A DNA stretch of 64,000 nucleotides, from positions 56,950,198 to 57,014,197 of the forward strand of contig CM068585.1 of NCBI GenBank assembly GCA_035048485.1, read 5' to 3'. Each line of letters opens with the position of its first letter. Position 1 is the first letter of the stretch. Both the position numbers and the translations under genes were made by a program. The DNA is from Pteria penguin. Taxonomy: Eukaryota; Mollusca; Bivalvia; Pterioida; Pteriidae. Below, piece by piece: positions 44,301 through 46,734 of the stretch. The notes beneath the pieces were generated by a model, which made no database searches, was not told the origin of the DNA, and saw only the letters and a list, made by a program, of their open reading frames with translations.

Positions 44301-46532
44301 GTATCTCAATTTTTTTGTACGGAGATATATCCAATTAATTTAGAAATACATGTATCTCATTTTCTTAAGTAGAAATGTCTTCAATTTTAATCTCTTTTCA
44401 AAATACAAATGCATTTATTTAGAACAGAGATTTATATAGTAGACTTTCATTCAAGATGTCTTTATTTAGTCAGAGAAATCTCTATGTATAGAAATGGAAA
44501 AAAGAAAAACAAGTTCGTTTTTATGTCCCCGGAATGAAGTTCGGGGGCATCTAGTTTTTGGCCTGTCTGTGCCTCTTCACCTGTGGCAAAAACCTTGACT
44601 ATATCGTTTGTACAAAGAGGTACAAGGCTTTGAAACTCCACATATAGTTTTCTTGTGATGACCTTTTATTTGGGACCATGATTTTTTTAGCTAGTGACTT
44701 TGACCTTGGTGCTCTTCGTTTTCAAAAGCTTAAACTTTGGCTGTATCTTTTGTACCAAAAGGAGAATTGTTTTTTAACTGCATATATAGATTAATTGTGA
44801 TAAGATCTTTAATTTGAGACCATGACTTTTGACCTAATGACCTTGATCTTGAAGTGTGACCTACTTTTCAAAAACTTTAACCTTGATTATATCTTTTACA
44901 CAAAATGGTGTAGAGCTTTGAAACTTAGCATATAGATACTTTTAGATGAAACCTTTCATACTTTGCGTAAGGGACAAGGAAATCGCATTCTTGTGATCAT
45001 GATTTACAACATCTGCGACTAGACAAACCTTGTCGTAGATTGCAAATCGTGGACACCTGGGTGGAATTCCCTTCTATTATTTTCATGTTCATCATGTACT
45101 CTGTATATGATGAGCGATATTGTGATTTATAAAATGCATCAGTCTTAATTTATTTAGGAATTAAATATTCAAGGAATTCTTGCACGTTCAATTATTATAT
45201 TTGTCATTGGAACATTTTGATTGATAAATTCCTATTTCACTTATGTTGTATTACGAAAAGTTTCCTGGGATCGAATCTTGAGTCACAGCCTGACATCTGA
45301 TTGACATCTATACGCAAGTAAACGACAATTTTTACAATGAAATAATAGAAGAATATAGCATACTATGGTAAATATAGTAAAAGAAAGGCTTGTAAATAAA
45401 TACATAAAACAAAAAATAAATACACACACATACACGCTCAAAGAGAACACTTGACAGTATATAGAAACCCATTAACCATAACAACATCGGTTTAATCCAC
45501 AGCCTATTACTATAGTACATTTGTATTTCAAATGTTATCTTATACAGAACGAACGTGTATAAATTCCAAACCGTTACGTACGGGGGAAAAACCACTATGG
45601 GGGAAAGACTACTGTATAGTAGTTTTTCCGCCATGACACCGGTCATCAGATAAAAATGCCATCTCTATGATACTAGATCAGCACAACTCGAAAACAACTT
45701 TCAAAACTAATAAATAAGGTCTTGCCGTCAATGTTAGTAGATTTGAACTCCACTTACCATTGCTGTTAAAATATGAAGAACCCTCCTTCTGATTTTAAAC
45801 CAGATACTTTAGCTATGGGTTTCATATATTTATCCTTATCTATTTATATAGTTAAACGTCACTTATAAATCATTTCACTTATGAGGTTGTTTGCAAATGC
45901 TCGGTGTATAGCTTTTGTCTTGTGTAACAGACCTTGTGGCATAACGTCCAGACCCTGTTGTACGGGGTCCAGACCTTGAAGTACGGGGTCTAGACCCTGT
46001 GGTATGGGGTCTATCACCTGTGGCTCATTATCCAGGCTTGTGATACGGGGTCTAGACTTGTGGCAAGGGGGTTTGGTTTTTACTCTCTTCGAAGGATAAA
46101 TCGGGTAAAAAAATCCGAAGCCACAAATAATTTTGAACCCGGCCACAGAAATGTGAGTCTAGTGAAGAATCCACGTGACTGAAGTGATAACAACATTAGT
46201 CCCTTGCTGTTTAAAAGTTAGACAATTACATTACAATACTCTGTGGAAGTAACGAGTGTTATATGACTCTGCTAATAGCACTGTATCACAATAGACATCC
46301 ATGAACCCCTGAAGATCAGAGGTGAGATAACGGGAGGAGTGTGGTTATAGACTGTATAAGGCACGTGTACTCAAATGACTACAAAGGTACTTTATGTATA
46401 AATGACTACAAAGATGCTTTATCTACTTCTTGTGACTACTAATCTTTTACTCTCTTCCAGGATACATACAAACTGTGTTACGAAGTCATCAATCATCACC
46501 TGACGTCAGAAAGCATATTTCAATTAGAATAA
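2962..46532 (+). CDS. Receptor-type protein tyrosine phosphatase, F5/8C-EGF ectodomain, 22 exons (gene span)
   Basis: Type I membrane enzyme expected to remove phosphate from phosphotyrosine on cytoplasmic substrates under control of an extracellular lectin-like part. Domains by residue: signal peptide 1-21; F5/8C (fucolectin-like) about 24-182; cysteine-rich EGF/MEGF region 184-372; transmembrane about 392-406; D1 about 475-735, with KYWP (577-580), WPD (630-632) and the P-loop Cys663 to Arg669; D2 about 755-1010 without catalytic residues. Junction phases agree throughout and the ectodomain exons are symmetric 1-1, which suits exon shuffling. Coding exons sum to 3059 nt, so one base is missing; the break is in exon 5, where the ectodomain frame meets TAG at 25620-25622 while the transmembrane frame is the one that fits exon 6. 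It is either a young pseudogene allele, an assembly indel, or has an unseen splice form. Multidomain RPTPs of this type are multiplied in bivalves. Start: only ATG giving a signal peptide at the right phase. Confidence 0.9.
3360..3590 (+). CDS. RPTP exon 2: first half of F5/8C domain
   Basis: Acceptor TTTTACAG, phase 1 in and out, donor GTAAGA. It encodes the opening motif NVALYKPANQSS and RAVDGD, then CSHT and WWQVNL, the usual landmarks of F5/8C (fucolectin-type) domains. The domain is cut by a 13.9-kb intron after ITYRDWSLYG. Confidence 0.9.
3751..3784. repeat. (TTTA)n microsatellite
   Basis: Short run of TTTA units within intron 2. Confidence 0.8.
3947..4378. repeat. GTTTCCGC palindrome cluster 1
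   Basis: About 430 bp filled with GGTTTCCG and its complement CGGAAACC in alternating orientation, so the stretch can fold on itself in many ways. It opens with CACTGCAAAAACCCC at 3947. The related cluster at 9.95-10.47 kb closes with the inverse, GGTTTTTTTGCAGTG, suggesting terminal inverted ends of a non-autonomous element. The far end here is not clear. Confidence 0.75.
4550..4575. repeat. Poly-A tract
   Basis: About 23 A residues in intron 2; no retroelement body could be tied to it. Confidence 0.7.
5225..5640. repeat. About 130-bp tandem repeat, three diverged units
   Basis: Three consecutive blocks share the order 'ggtcaaaggtc.atgtcaa', 'aaaggtcttgtcataagga', 'gccaaatatgaaagc', 'gtcaatgttaaag'. 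Their starts lie near 5255, 5388 and 5525. They resemble the dispersed 'gaccttgac' repeats at 30.9 and 44.5 kb. Confidence 0.65.
5851..6121. repeat. Nested palindromes (hairpin elements)
   Basis: Four inverted pairs: 5851-5863 with 5986-5998 (13 bp, perfect); a perfect 28-bp palindrome at 5887-5914; 6009-6032 with 6098-6121 (24 bp, one mismatch); and ATATCCCC/GGGGATAT at about 6047-6074 inside the last pair. They look like two adjacent fold-back elements, the first and second pairs nested and the third and fourth nested. Confidence 0.8.
6370..6540 (+). repeat. Degenerate SINE, plus orientation
   Basis: It carries a B-box-like 'caagttcaaatccc' (about 6415) and then the family motif 'gatccctcactgcttc' (6486-6501), as in better SINE copies. 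The tail is lost. Confidence 0.5.
6688..6802. repeat. Inverted repeat with arms of about 50 bp
   Basis: Left arm 6688-6736 (starts ACAGGTC) is the approximate complement of right arm 6752-6802 (ends GACCTGT), with a ~15-bp loop. The inner parts CCTCTGTGTATAATAT and TATTATACAGAGAGG pair best. Confidence 0.75.
6860..8370. other. Intron 2 segment, no gene seen
   Basis: AT-rich intron DNA with a short C run at 7771-7780. No coding motifs were recognised on either strand. Confidence 0.5.
8372..8583. repeat. Poly-C tract and (CT)n microsatellite
   Basis: Poly-C at about 8372-8397 and CT runs between 8541 and 8583, inside intron 2. Confidence 0.85.
8710..8775. repeat. (TA)n microsatellite
   Basis: About 32 TA units with one interruption, immediately left of the hairpin at 8792. 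Confidence 0.9.
8792..8897. repeat. Long hairpin with G-tract arm
   Basis: The left arm starts AGGGCTTT and the right arm ends AAAGCCCT. The arms (~50 bp each) pair through 'CGTTGCCCC' with 'GGGGCAACG' and 'TTCAATTA' with 'TAATTGAA', centred near 8838. The right arm contains an expanded run of about 23 G where the left arm has only a short CCCCC, so the G tract grew after the hairpin formed. It looks like a small fold-back MITE inserted beside TA repeats. Confidence 0.8.
8905..9944. other. Intron 2 segment, no gene seen
   Basis: AT-rich sequence. Short open frames at about 9458-9667 and 9687-9884 have no recognisable motif. Confidence 0.5.
9945..10474. repeat. GTTTCCGC palindrome cluster 2, diverged tandem duplicate
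   Basis: Two copies of a ~235-bp unit (for example 'ctgtagaactcaggt' near 10021 and 10254) each followed by GTTTCCGC / GCGGAAAC blocks. The right end GGGGTTTTTTTGCAGTG (to 10474) is the inverse of the CACTGCAAAAACCCC start of cluster 1. Confidence 0.75.
10683..10742 (+). repeat. 'GAGACCAGGTG' dispersed repeat, short copy
   Basis: Carries 'ggatcaggtgccaagaagga' and 'ctgaccaccggttacacc', related to the longer copies at 21.9, 23.5, 40.9 and 46.3 kb. Confidence 0.5.
11061..11327 (-). repeat. tRNA-headed SINE with target-site duplication
   Basis: Read on the minus strand it starts GCCGGCGTAGCCTAGTGG (A-box region), has a B box GGTTCGAGTCC, the block CACGTTAAAGATCCC, then CATCAGGCAGATGCCGTCA and an AATCAATCAATAAA tail. 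Flanking TCATACCATTTAT (11048-11060) and TCATACAATTTAT (11328-11340) form a 13-bp target-site duplication with one mismatch. Confidence 0.9.
11632..11690. repeat. Poly-T / poly-G tract
   Basis: About 39 T followed by about 19 G, a purine/pyrimidine asymmetric tract in intron 2. Confidence 0.9.
11691..12834. other. Intron 2 segment, no gene seen
   Basis: No supported gene. A poly-A run lies near 12275. The minus-strand frame 11983-12348 runs through that homopolymer and has no known motif. Confidence 0.45.
12835..13905 (+). mobile_element. Naiad-like PLE, 5' half of the RT region (degenerate)
   Basis: The frame at 12953-13183 contains VVSKPNVLDFIPSSC and RKRPKYRLPSRIDF, the segment before the RT core; the same KGPKYRLPSR motif recurs at 61.58 kb. 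Downstream pieces match 'TYMYDVLAP.. KLHKIP' (about 13690-13740). The reading frame is broken many times. It stops where the 33-bp array begins; RT sequence resumes at 16.65 kb. Confidence 0.75.
13921..15964. repeat. 33-bp minisatellite array, main block
   Basis: About 60 diverged units of a 33-bp motif whose core is 'catcaaaatacacaccacaa' plus 'cacgcttacaata'. Because 33 is a multiple of three, both strands show long pseudo-frames (IHQNTHHNTLT on plus, MYCKRVVVCIL on minus); these are not genes. The array sits inside a PLE sequence. Confidence 0.95.
15966..16487 (-). mobile_element. PLE 3' tail inserted in inverse orientation within the 33-bp array
   Basis: On the minus strand it begins at the 'TTGTCCAAACC' part of the SECIS region, runs through CTGTTAGTCGGGACT, the 3' UTR and 'GGTGGGCGACCGTAAA', and ends at 15966. 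The array resumes right after 16487, so the tail lies wholly in the minisatellite. The ATGA side of the SECIS is missing. Confidence 0.85.
16488..16647. repeat. 33-bp minisatellite array, second block
   Basis: About five more units of the array at 13.9-15.96 kb, separated from it by the inverted PLE tail. Confidence 0.9.
16648..16915 (+). mobile_element. PLE RT middle fragment
   Basis: Plus-strand sequence matching 'aaagatcatattat..tgtaatatcgc..cataatagtaac' of the copy at 62.16 kb, then 'cctcttccacatgatttgatta' and 'acagagaatctaaa'. Together with 12.8-13.9 kb it shows that the array lies inside, or between two tandem pieces of, a PLE. Confidence 0.75.
16925..17440. repeat. 36-bp minisatellite with diverged outer units
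   Basis: Eight or so units of 'taccatatatcacaacacat' plus 'atatcacacatgctcc' between 17116 and 17440, with related sequence back to 16925. The segment at 16968-17025 ('catcataacgc..ttcatgctgtatta') is repeated at 17423-17476, just before exon 3. Its frames on both strands are repeat artefacts. Confidence 0.9.
17520..17771 (+). CDS. RPTP exon 3: second half of F5/8C domain
   Basis: Acceptor GTTTTACAG, phase 1 in; donor GTAAGT, phase 1 out. Encodes DRSGASRLAGFSIYIS ... RCYHD ... ILELCEVEI, the usual C-terminal half of a fucolectin-like F5/8C domain (83 full codons). Confidence 0.92.
17772..18954. other. Intron 3 segment, no gene seen
   Basis: AT-rich sequence with no recognisable coding or repeat landmark. 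Confidence 0.5.
18955..19085 (-). mobile_element. PLE 3' UTR fragment (degenerate)
   Basis: 'acgggcccactttccccactcacc' and 'acacatttaaatg..acagataaatatgg' match the inverted 3' UTR seen at 40.27 kb ('acgggcccaccttcccactcacc'). Confidence 0.6.
19196..19310 (+). repeat. SINE head, tRNA-like
   Basis: A-box-like TGGCCTAGTGCATAAGG and B box GGTTCAACTCC (about 19214 and 19258), followed by a GCCCTGGGTG stretch as in the SINE at 26.27 kb. The SINE body is absent. Not a functional tRNA: no cloverleaf 3' half. Confidence 0.6.
19311..20692. other. Intron 3 segment, no gene seen
   Basis: Only short frames. A repeat tail 'gggacgtaaaacaccaatca' is visible near 20225. The 105-aa frame at 20296-20613 has no recognisable motif. 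Confidence 0.45.
20693..21262 (+). CDS. RPTP exon 4: cysteine-rich EGF/MEGF-type region
   Basis: Single 570-bp exon, acceptor ATTTCCAG, donor GTGAGT, phase 1-1. 189 codons with regularly spaced cysteines (CTCHGDGSCNKSGRCKTC, CISGYYGANCNKTC and similar), typical of multiple-EGF repeats in mollusc RPTPs and scavenger receptors. Structural extracellular stalk, likely disulfide bonded. A 143-aa frame in another phase over this exon is a shadow. Confidence 0.95.
21263..21880. other. Intron 4 segment, no gene seen
   Basis: Nothing supported. 'tgcccttcggttcggt' near 21570 resembles the distal PLE 3' UTR ('tgcccttcggttttat' at 1433). Confidence 0.4.
21885..22075 (+). repeat. Dispersed repeat 'aaaatacgaaagtaac ... 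GAGACCAGGTG'
   Basis: Shares a ~160-bp order with 40.85-41.01 kb: 'aaaatacgaaagtaactg.tgtcacatgactatgg', then 'attcagaggtgagaccaggt', then 'gtctcctgttt'. Shorter versions are at 41.19 and 46.25 kb. Class unknown. Confidence 0.7.
22540..23335 (+). mobile_element. Second PLE-like RT family, C-terminal half (pseudogene)
   Basis: Reads, with frameshifts, FAFTYRYIDDVLSIN, then DTTES, YDKRDDFNF, FPFLSSNIPSS, YGVFISQLIRYARACS and KLLSQGY. RYIDDVL is the RT catalytic box. Its 3' flank includes 'cctcccgggcacctggcctcacc' (23.27 kb), whose complement lies in the minus-strand copy next door. Confidence 0.85.
23450..25135 (-). mobile_element. Second PLE-like RT family, longer copy on minus strand (pseudogene)
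   Basis: Frames 24987-24475, 24350-23907 and 23932-23708 together cover RT: SPYKHRFIAGSSKCTTKP, SFDFSTFYTTI, GIPMGTNCAPLLADIFLYSYEAEFIENM, YRYIDDVLSINNP, YDKRDDFNFQITN, QEYVKERLKSSLRKFNGRYGDL. A T run at 24522-24551 (A run in sense) replaces the usual 'PHxKLKxRL' region and breaks the frame. It lies tail-to-tail with the copy at 22.5-23.3 kb. Confidence 0.88.
25215..25262 (+). pseudogene. Relic duplicate of the RPTP transmembrane exon start
   Basis: 'gtgagtgagtcaggagtacc' followed by AGTGACATGG reads VSESGVPVTW, mirroring QSDSGVPMAAV of exon 5. The upstream 'attattatgttttcat' also matches 'atcattatgctttctt' before exon 5. The hydrophobic segment is absent. Confidence 0.55.
25564..25668 (+). 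CDS. RPTP exon 5: juxtamembrane and transmembrane segment, frameshifted
   Basis: Acceptor TTATGTAG, donor GTAAGT after phase 2. From the phase-1 acceptor the frame reads IQSDSGVPMAAVGGGMRQ and then TAG (25620-25622). The membrane helix TIVAVVLIIIVVVRILRR is one frame over and is the frame that splices into exon 6 (RW KEGNEGKK). The exon is 105 nt where 106 are needed, so a single base is missing between about 25580 and 25616. Confidence 0.8.
26274..26480 (+). repeat. tRNA-headed SINE with target-site duplication
   Basis: B box GGTTCGACCC, the block 'gacagtgaaaaccgaggtcc', 'gttgcaaaggtc', 'gcatcaggcggatgccgtca', and tail 'gacgtaaaacaat'. It is flanked by CAATGACGCTTAAG (26260-26273) and CAATGACGCTCAAG (26481-26494). 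Confidence 0.9.
26545..26650 (-). mobile_element. PLE distal 3' UTR fragment
   Basis: 'gtagttactggctcattatatggcagaagtcaccatggagcta' matches the inverted UTR at 40.09 kb and, as complement, 63.70 kb. Confidence 0.6.
26854..26918 (+). CDS. RPTP exon 6: juxtamembrane
   Basis: Acceptor TTTGCAG, phase 2 in; donor GTATGT, phase 1 out. Encodes WKEGNEGKKSYSKTTYTTGND, a basic cytoplasmic juxtamembrane stretch with possible Tyr/Ser sites. Confidence 0.85.
26949..27011. repeat. A-rich / poly-C / poly-A tract
   Basis: A runs flank 'gccggccccccccccc'; it may be the debris of a retroposed end. Confidence 0.7.
27311..27444 (+). CDS. RPTP exon 7: membrane-proximal wedge region
   Basis: Acceptor TTATTCCAG, phase 1 in; donor GTAAGA, phase 0 out. 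Encodes DNVRLNMGYSSEID ... KGYVISKIADDSLTKEFD, the segment leading into the D1 'EF' motif of RPTPs. Confidence 0.9.
27455..27474. repeat. (TGCA)n microsatellite at PLE junction
   Basis: Short tandem TGCA run 10 bp after exon 7; the inverted PLE tail starts immediately after it. Confidence 0.7.
27475..27750 (-). mobile_element. PLE 3' tail, inverted
   Basis: Minus-strand 3' UTR, recognised by 'ggtcgcccacc', 'agcacaatcaaagga' and 'caaggatcaacaggtttctcaag', which match 16.17-16.28 kb. It abuts a forward RT piece, making a head-on inverted joint typical of PLE insertions. Confidence 0.85.
27752..29335 (+). mobile_element. Naiad-like PLE, RT with single internal TGA, and 3' UTR
   Basis: RT frames: 27759-28031 (YWLTKLHKIPYKSRFISNS), 28241-28525 (GILMGTDCVPLVADLFLYCYE and RYLDDILVIDNPEF) and 28526-28963 after the TGA (STPFLDLNIKI, YDKREDFGFPIVNFPY, RNLLLTRGYRYYKL). 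Both sides of the TGA at 28523-28525 are open in one frame. The catalytic YLDD is intact. An internal deletion removes 'ENCHEVIDKLLSL', and a frameshift near 28920 breaks the C-terminus. The UTR is shortened just after the SECIS region. Confidence 0.9.
29097..29141 (+). promoter_or_regulatory. SECIS-like hairpin, PLE copy at 28 kb
   Basis: ATGA 29097-29100, return strand GACATGGTCC, TGA 29139-29141, apical mini-stem CCTCT/AGAGG. Eight of eleven helix II positions pair and the A.G/G.A core is in place. The apical AAA of the other copies is AG here, so this copy may be inactive. Confidence 0.55.
29352..29855 (-). mobile_element. PLE C-terminus and 3' UTR, inverted copy of a diverged subfamily
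   Basis: Minus strand reads FYGDLAYKLRRVKRSDN ..., then LGPSTTQYRLLFERCTLTNRAVGTL, then the SECIS region (ATGA complement at 29564-29567; its 3' GA has become AA at 29525-29527). Two in-frame TGAs occur inside the frame, at 29749-29747 and 29680-29678. It forms the right arm of the inverted PLE compound 27.5-29.9 kb. Confidence 0.8.
29976..30240 (-). repeat. tRNA-headed SINE with target-site duplication
   Basis: Same order as the 11-kb copy. Flanks CAATAATTGAATA (29963-29975) and CAATAACTGAATA (30241-30253) form a 13-bp duplication with one mismatch. It inserted just right of the PLE compound. Confidence 0.92.
30334..30421 (+). CDS. RPTP exon 8: start of PTP domain D1
   Basis: Acceptor ATTACAG, phase 0 in; donor GTGAGT, phase 1 out. 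Encodes ...GRMEVNKDKNRFKNTFP; KNRFKNTFP is the KNRY motif of PTP domains, used for phosphotyrosine recognition. Confidence 0.93.
30610..30822 (-). mobile_element. PLE 3' UTR fragment, inverted
   Basis: 'cgattgtagttgtggcaag', 'gttaaccggtgtacg', 'aaatcaaagaacaaacattt' and 'aaggatcaacaggt' follow the inverted UTR order. Confidence 0.75.
30875..31105. repeat. Dispersed 'gcctgtctgtccg ... accaaggtcgatgacc' repeat
   Basis: Contains 'gcctgtctgtccgtttgtttg', 'ccataacttctgga' and 'aaggtcgatgacc', the same type of text as the repeat at 44.52 kb. Class not known to me. Confidence 0.5.
31172..31556 (-). mobile_element. Retrozyme-like element with hammerhead core
   Basis: About 350 bp (minus strand) bounded by near-identical direct repeats of the ~28-bp 'aataaatatagaacatatat'+'acctttta' text (31175 and 31527). 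It contains a hammerhead-like motif at its 3' side, next to the right-hand repeat in element orientation. Related copies are at 34.4, 39.4-39.9 and 46.7 kb. No coding capacity. Confidence 0.65.
31210..31253 (-). ncRNA. Hammerhead ribozyme candidate, intact core
   Basis: Minus strand: stem I strand GCATCA, core CTGAAGA (CUGANGA with A at the variable position 7), stem II GACA/TGTC, core GAAA, a very short self-complementary stem III ATGCGCAT, cleavage base C, and stem I return TGGTGC, which pairs with GCATCA (one G.U). This satisfies the type-I minimal hammerhead fold; activity is not shown. Confidence 0.6.
31623..31693 (+). CDS. RPTP exon 9: D1
   Basis: Acceptor CTACCTCAG, phase 1 in; donor GTGAGT, phase 0 out. 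Encodes YDKSRIIL ... SSDYINANYIH, the classical DYINANY motif. Confidence 0.95.
31694..32780. other. Intron 9 segment, no gene seen
   Basis: The 188-aa minus frame 33005-32439 passes through an A run and the SINE and has no domain signature. Nothing supported. Confidence 0.45.
32790..33005 (+). repeat. SINE copy, diverged
   Basis: Plus strand: tRNA-like head 'gcagcctgagctgtaagg', 'gagacagtaaaaacc', 'aatccctcactgcttcgg', 'gttgcaaaagtcaaaat' and 'agcagatgccattg'. Tail and target duplication not seen. Confidence 0.7.
33006..34010. other. Intron 9 segment, no gene seen
   Basis: The segment at 33028-33140 repeats 'aatttttaatgacc'-type blocks in both orientations. Nothing else supported. Confidence 0.4.
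34011..34047 (+). CDS. RPTP exon 10: D1 micro-exon
   Basis: 37 bp, acceptor TATTATAG, donor GTATGA, phase 0 in, 1 out. Encodes GREKEKKYIATQ, the YIATQGP motif split before Gly-Pro. Confidence 0.92.
34378..34570 (-). mobile_element. Degenerate retrozyme-like copy
   Basis: Minus strand keeps CTGAAGA and GGAAATGCACATATGATGC (34388-34435) but stem II no longer pairs. The 'ccatgcatgagggagata' block at 34532 matches 31.37 kb. Confidence 0.55.
34639..34736 (+). CDS. RPTP exon 11: D1
   Basis: Acceptor TTTAAAAG, phase 1 in; donor GTAAGT, phase 0 out. Encodes GPLTNTIVDFWTMVWE ... IVMLTGLIEG, the conserved FWxMVWE and VMLT blocks. Confidence 0.95.
35468..35518. repeat. (CA)n(CG)n microsatellite
   Basis: CA run turning into a CG run, with Z-DNA-prone alternation, in intron 11. 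Confidence 0.9.
35560..35735. repeat. Diverged relative of the GTTTCCGC repeats
   Basis: 'gcaagtttccattttgcaacc', 'ttctgcaagtttctgca', 'gtgaaaacttaatggaaac' keep the alternating pattern in decayed form. Confidence 0.4.
35862..36010 (-). repeat. SINE tail part
   Basis: 'aattaattgattgattgattc', 'tatggtgccggcatttgcctgatgc', 'gaccttttgcaac..agcagtgagggatctttt' follow the SINE from its tail; the head is missing where the 33-bp array begins. Confidence 0.75.
36011..36462. repeat. 33-bp minisatellite (GACATAAAGAGACATCTC type)
   Basis: About 13 units of 33 bp with core 'cgacataaagagacatctct'. It begins exactly where a minus-strand SINE would continue into its head, so it may have grown from SINE sequence. 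Open frames on both strands (RHKETSLLLDM; SHVEEKRCLFM) reflect the period of 33 and are not genes. Confidence 0.93.
36463..37006. other. Intron 11 segment, no gene seen
   Basis: Nothing recognised. 'cgcggtgg'-like GC-richer text near 36700 is not repeated elsewhere here. Confidence 0.4.
37007..37135 (+). CDS. RPTP exon 12: D1 KYWP
   Basis: Acceptor CTTGTAG, phase 0; encodes NKCKKYWPNVNE ... REITLKDNK (43 codons). The donor is AAG|GTTATT, weaker than the others, but phase 0 and the protein alignment agree. Confidence 0.92.
37872..38017 (+). CDS. RPTP exon 13: D1 WPD loop
   Basis: Acceptor AAATGCAG, donor GTAAAT, phase 0 to 2. Encodes RRIHHFHFTTWPDHDVTDP (general acid Asp632) and ends PLLVHC, where Cys663 is the nucleophile. 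Confidence 0.97.
38274..38409 (+). CDS. RPTP exon 14: D1 catalytic P-loop
   Basis: Acceptor TGGTATAG, phase 2 in. Completes Ser664 and gives SAGIGRTGTYIGLDDL, so the spliced motif is HCSAGIGRTG with Cys663 and Arg669 intact. VKQMRDCRMNMVQKP holds the Q-loop. D1 should be catalytically competent. Confidence 0.97.
38753..38902 (+). CDS. RPTP exon 15: end of D1 and D1-D2 linker
   Basis: Acceptor GATTTCAG, donor GTTTAA, phase 0. SQYVLLHEAILEEL closes D1; INPQQIRKEFE opens the D2 linker. Confidence 0.95.
39268..39367 (+). CDS. RPTP exon 16: start of D2
   Basis: Acceptor GTCATAG, donor GTATGT, phase 0 to 1. Encodes RLNGMKRTYTKEDF ... QKNRSQASLP; KNRSQASLP replaces the KNRY...PYD motif, so the phosphotyrosine loop is already altered. 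Confidence 0.92.
39440..39476 (+). ncRNA. Hammerhead-like motif, stem III lost
   Basis: GCATCA, CTGTAGA, stem II GACAA/TTGTC, GAA, then directly TCTGGTGC. Stem I and stem II pair, but the ATGCGC of stem III is deleted, so it should be inactive. Confidence 0.55.
39807..39848 (+). ncRNA. Hammerhead-like motif, core mutated
   Basis: GCCTCA, CTAAAGA, stem II GACA/TGTC, GAAA, TGCACATC, TGGTGA. The invariant G5 of the CUGANGA box is A, so cleavage is not expected. Confidence 0.55.
40078..40420 (-). mobile_element. PLE 3' UTR, inverted, in intron 16
   Basis: The long run 'ctactggctcagttatgtggcagaagtcaccatggagctat', 'gttaaccggtttacgggcccacc' and 'agcagaacaatcaaaggacg' is the complement of 63.55-63.75 kb. 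It carries no RT. Confidence 0.85.
40570..40643 (+). CDS. RPTP exon 17: D2
   Basis: Acceptor TTTATCTAG, phase 1 in; donor GTAAGT, phase 0 out. Encodes DRYRPYLTKYIKGRTDYINAVVIP; the acceptor at 40575 would break the frame, so 40570 is chosen. Confidence 0.9.
40850..41015 (+). repeat. Dispersed repeat, copy of the 21.9-kb family
   Basis: 'aaaatacgaaagtaactgatgtcacatgactatgg' and 'gtgagaccaggtactgggaggagtga' with 'gtctcctgtttggctagcca'. A second, shorter start of the same repeat lies at 41190-41250. Confidence 0.75.
41334..41396. repeat. (CA)n microsatellite
   Basis: About 31 CA units in intron 17. Confidence 0.95.
41425..41585 (+). repeat. SINE body fragment, diverged
   Basis: 'ctttcggatgagacagtaaaact', 'cttcacagcttcggattgg', 'gatgccctca' follow the SINE order; head and tail are absent. 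Confidence 0.5.
41750..42072 (-). mobile_element. PLE 3' UTR, inverted, ending at an A run
   Basis: 'gatcagcaggtttctcaaaacg', 'gtctgtaagcgagctcgga' and 'cccgactaacaatcagaggggacga' are the complement of the UTR next to the SECIS. It stops at a run of about 19 A (42077-42095). Confidence 0.8.
42346..42477 (+). CDS. RPTP exon 18: D2
   Basis: Acceptor TTTGACAG, donor GTACAT, phase 0. Encodes SASGFIVTQMPVKDTVIDFWRLVHD; FIVTQMP and DFWRL are typical of D2 domains. Confidence 0.95.
42583..42702 (+). CDS. RPTP exon 19: D2
   Basis: Acceptor CTCTTCAG, donor GTATTT, phase 0. Encodes CEFYPESNNEMNNELF ... NEREVVLCNK; C.FYPE stands where active domains have KYWP. Confidence 0.93.
43397..43545 (+). CDS. 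RPTP exon 20: D2, WPD lost
   Basis: Acceptor TTATTAAG, donor GTATGC, phase 0 to 2. Encodes DDDKQKSIKLVSVRLGAGK ... PCAVVS. The WPD position is occupied by RLGAG, so the general acid is absent. Confidence 0.9.
43690..43825 (+). CDS. RPTP exon 21: D2 pseudo-P-loop
   Basis: Acceptor CGTTTCAG, phase 2 in; donor GTAAGT. The spliced motif is VVSCDGTKSCDVF. Aligned to HCSxGxxR, Ser950 stands for the nucleophile Cys and Ser956 for the Arg, so D2 is a pseudophosphatase, probably regulatory as in other RPTPs. RRPEFFPDC follows. Confidence 0.93.
44123..45642. mobile_element. Non-autonomous DNA element with terminal inverted repeats
   Basis: Left end CCGGTGTTAT (44123) and right end ATGACACCGG (to 45642) are inverse. 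Each end has the subterminal block GGGGAAAAACTACTATA / TATAGTAGTTTTTCC and CCCCC runs, repeated. About 1.5 kb lies between, without a transposase frame. No clear target duplication. Confidence 0.6.
44520..45060. repeat. Dispersed 'atgtccccggaatgaagttcgggggcat' type repeat
   Basis: It starts with a short palindrome CCCCGGAATGAAGTTCGGGG (~44527). Then come 'gcctgtctgtgcctcttcac' and three 'gaccttgatcttgaagtgtgacc'-like units. It lies inside the TIR element. Confidence 0.6.
45940..46070. repeat. About 21-bp minisatellite 'acggggtctagaccctgtgg'
   Basis: Five to six units containing the palindrome GGGTCTAGACCC, in intron 21 shortly before the last exon. The minus frame GLDPVLQGLDPVQQGLD is a repeat artefact. 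Confidence 0.8.
46240..46345 (+). repeat. Dispersed repeat, 21.9-kb family, diverged
   Basis: 'ggaagtaacgagtgttatatgact', 'gaacccctgaagatcagaggtgaga', 'cgggaggagtg'. Confidence 0.6.
46461..46532 (+). CDS. RPTP exon 22: C-terminus and stop
   Basis: Acceptor CTCTTCCAG, phase 0. Encodes DTYKLCYEVINHHLTSESIFQLE and TAA at 46530-46532, the usual helix closing D2. No AATAAA is obvious close downstream. Confidence 0.93.
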   Translation, partial: DTYKLCYEVINHHLTSESIFQLE

Positions 46533-46734
46533 TTTAGTATGCAGATTTTCGTTTTTAAGAATTTATAACAATCTACATATATACTGGATGAGTTTTGTGT
46601 AATATTTATGCCTTCCTTGTACTTTATATATTCCTTACCTTTCATTATCAGCCTGTTAACATATCTATGTTCTAAATATCCAAATATATAACTTAAAAAT
46701 TTATGTAAACCGGTTAAATCACTCTAAAACTAAC

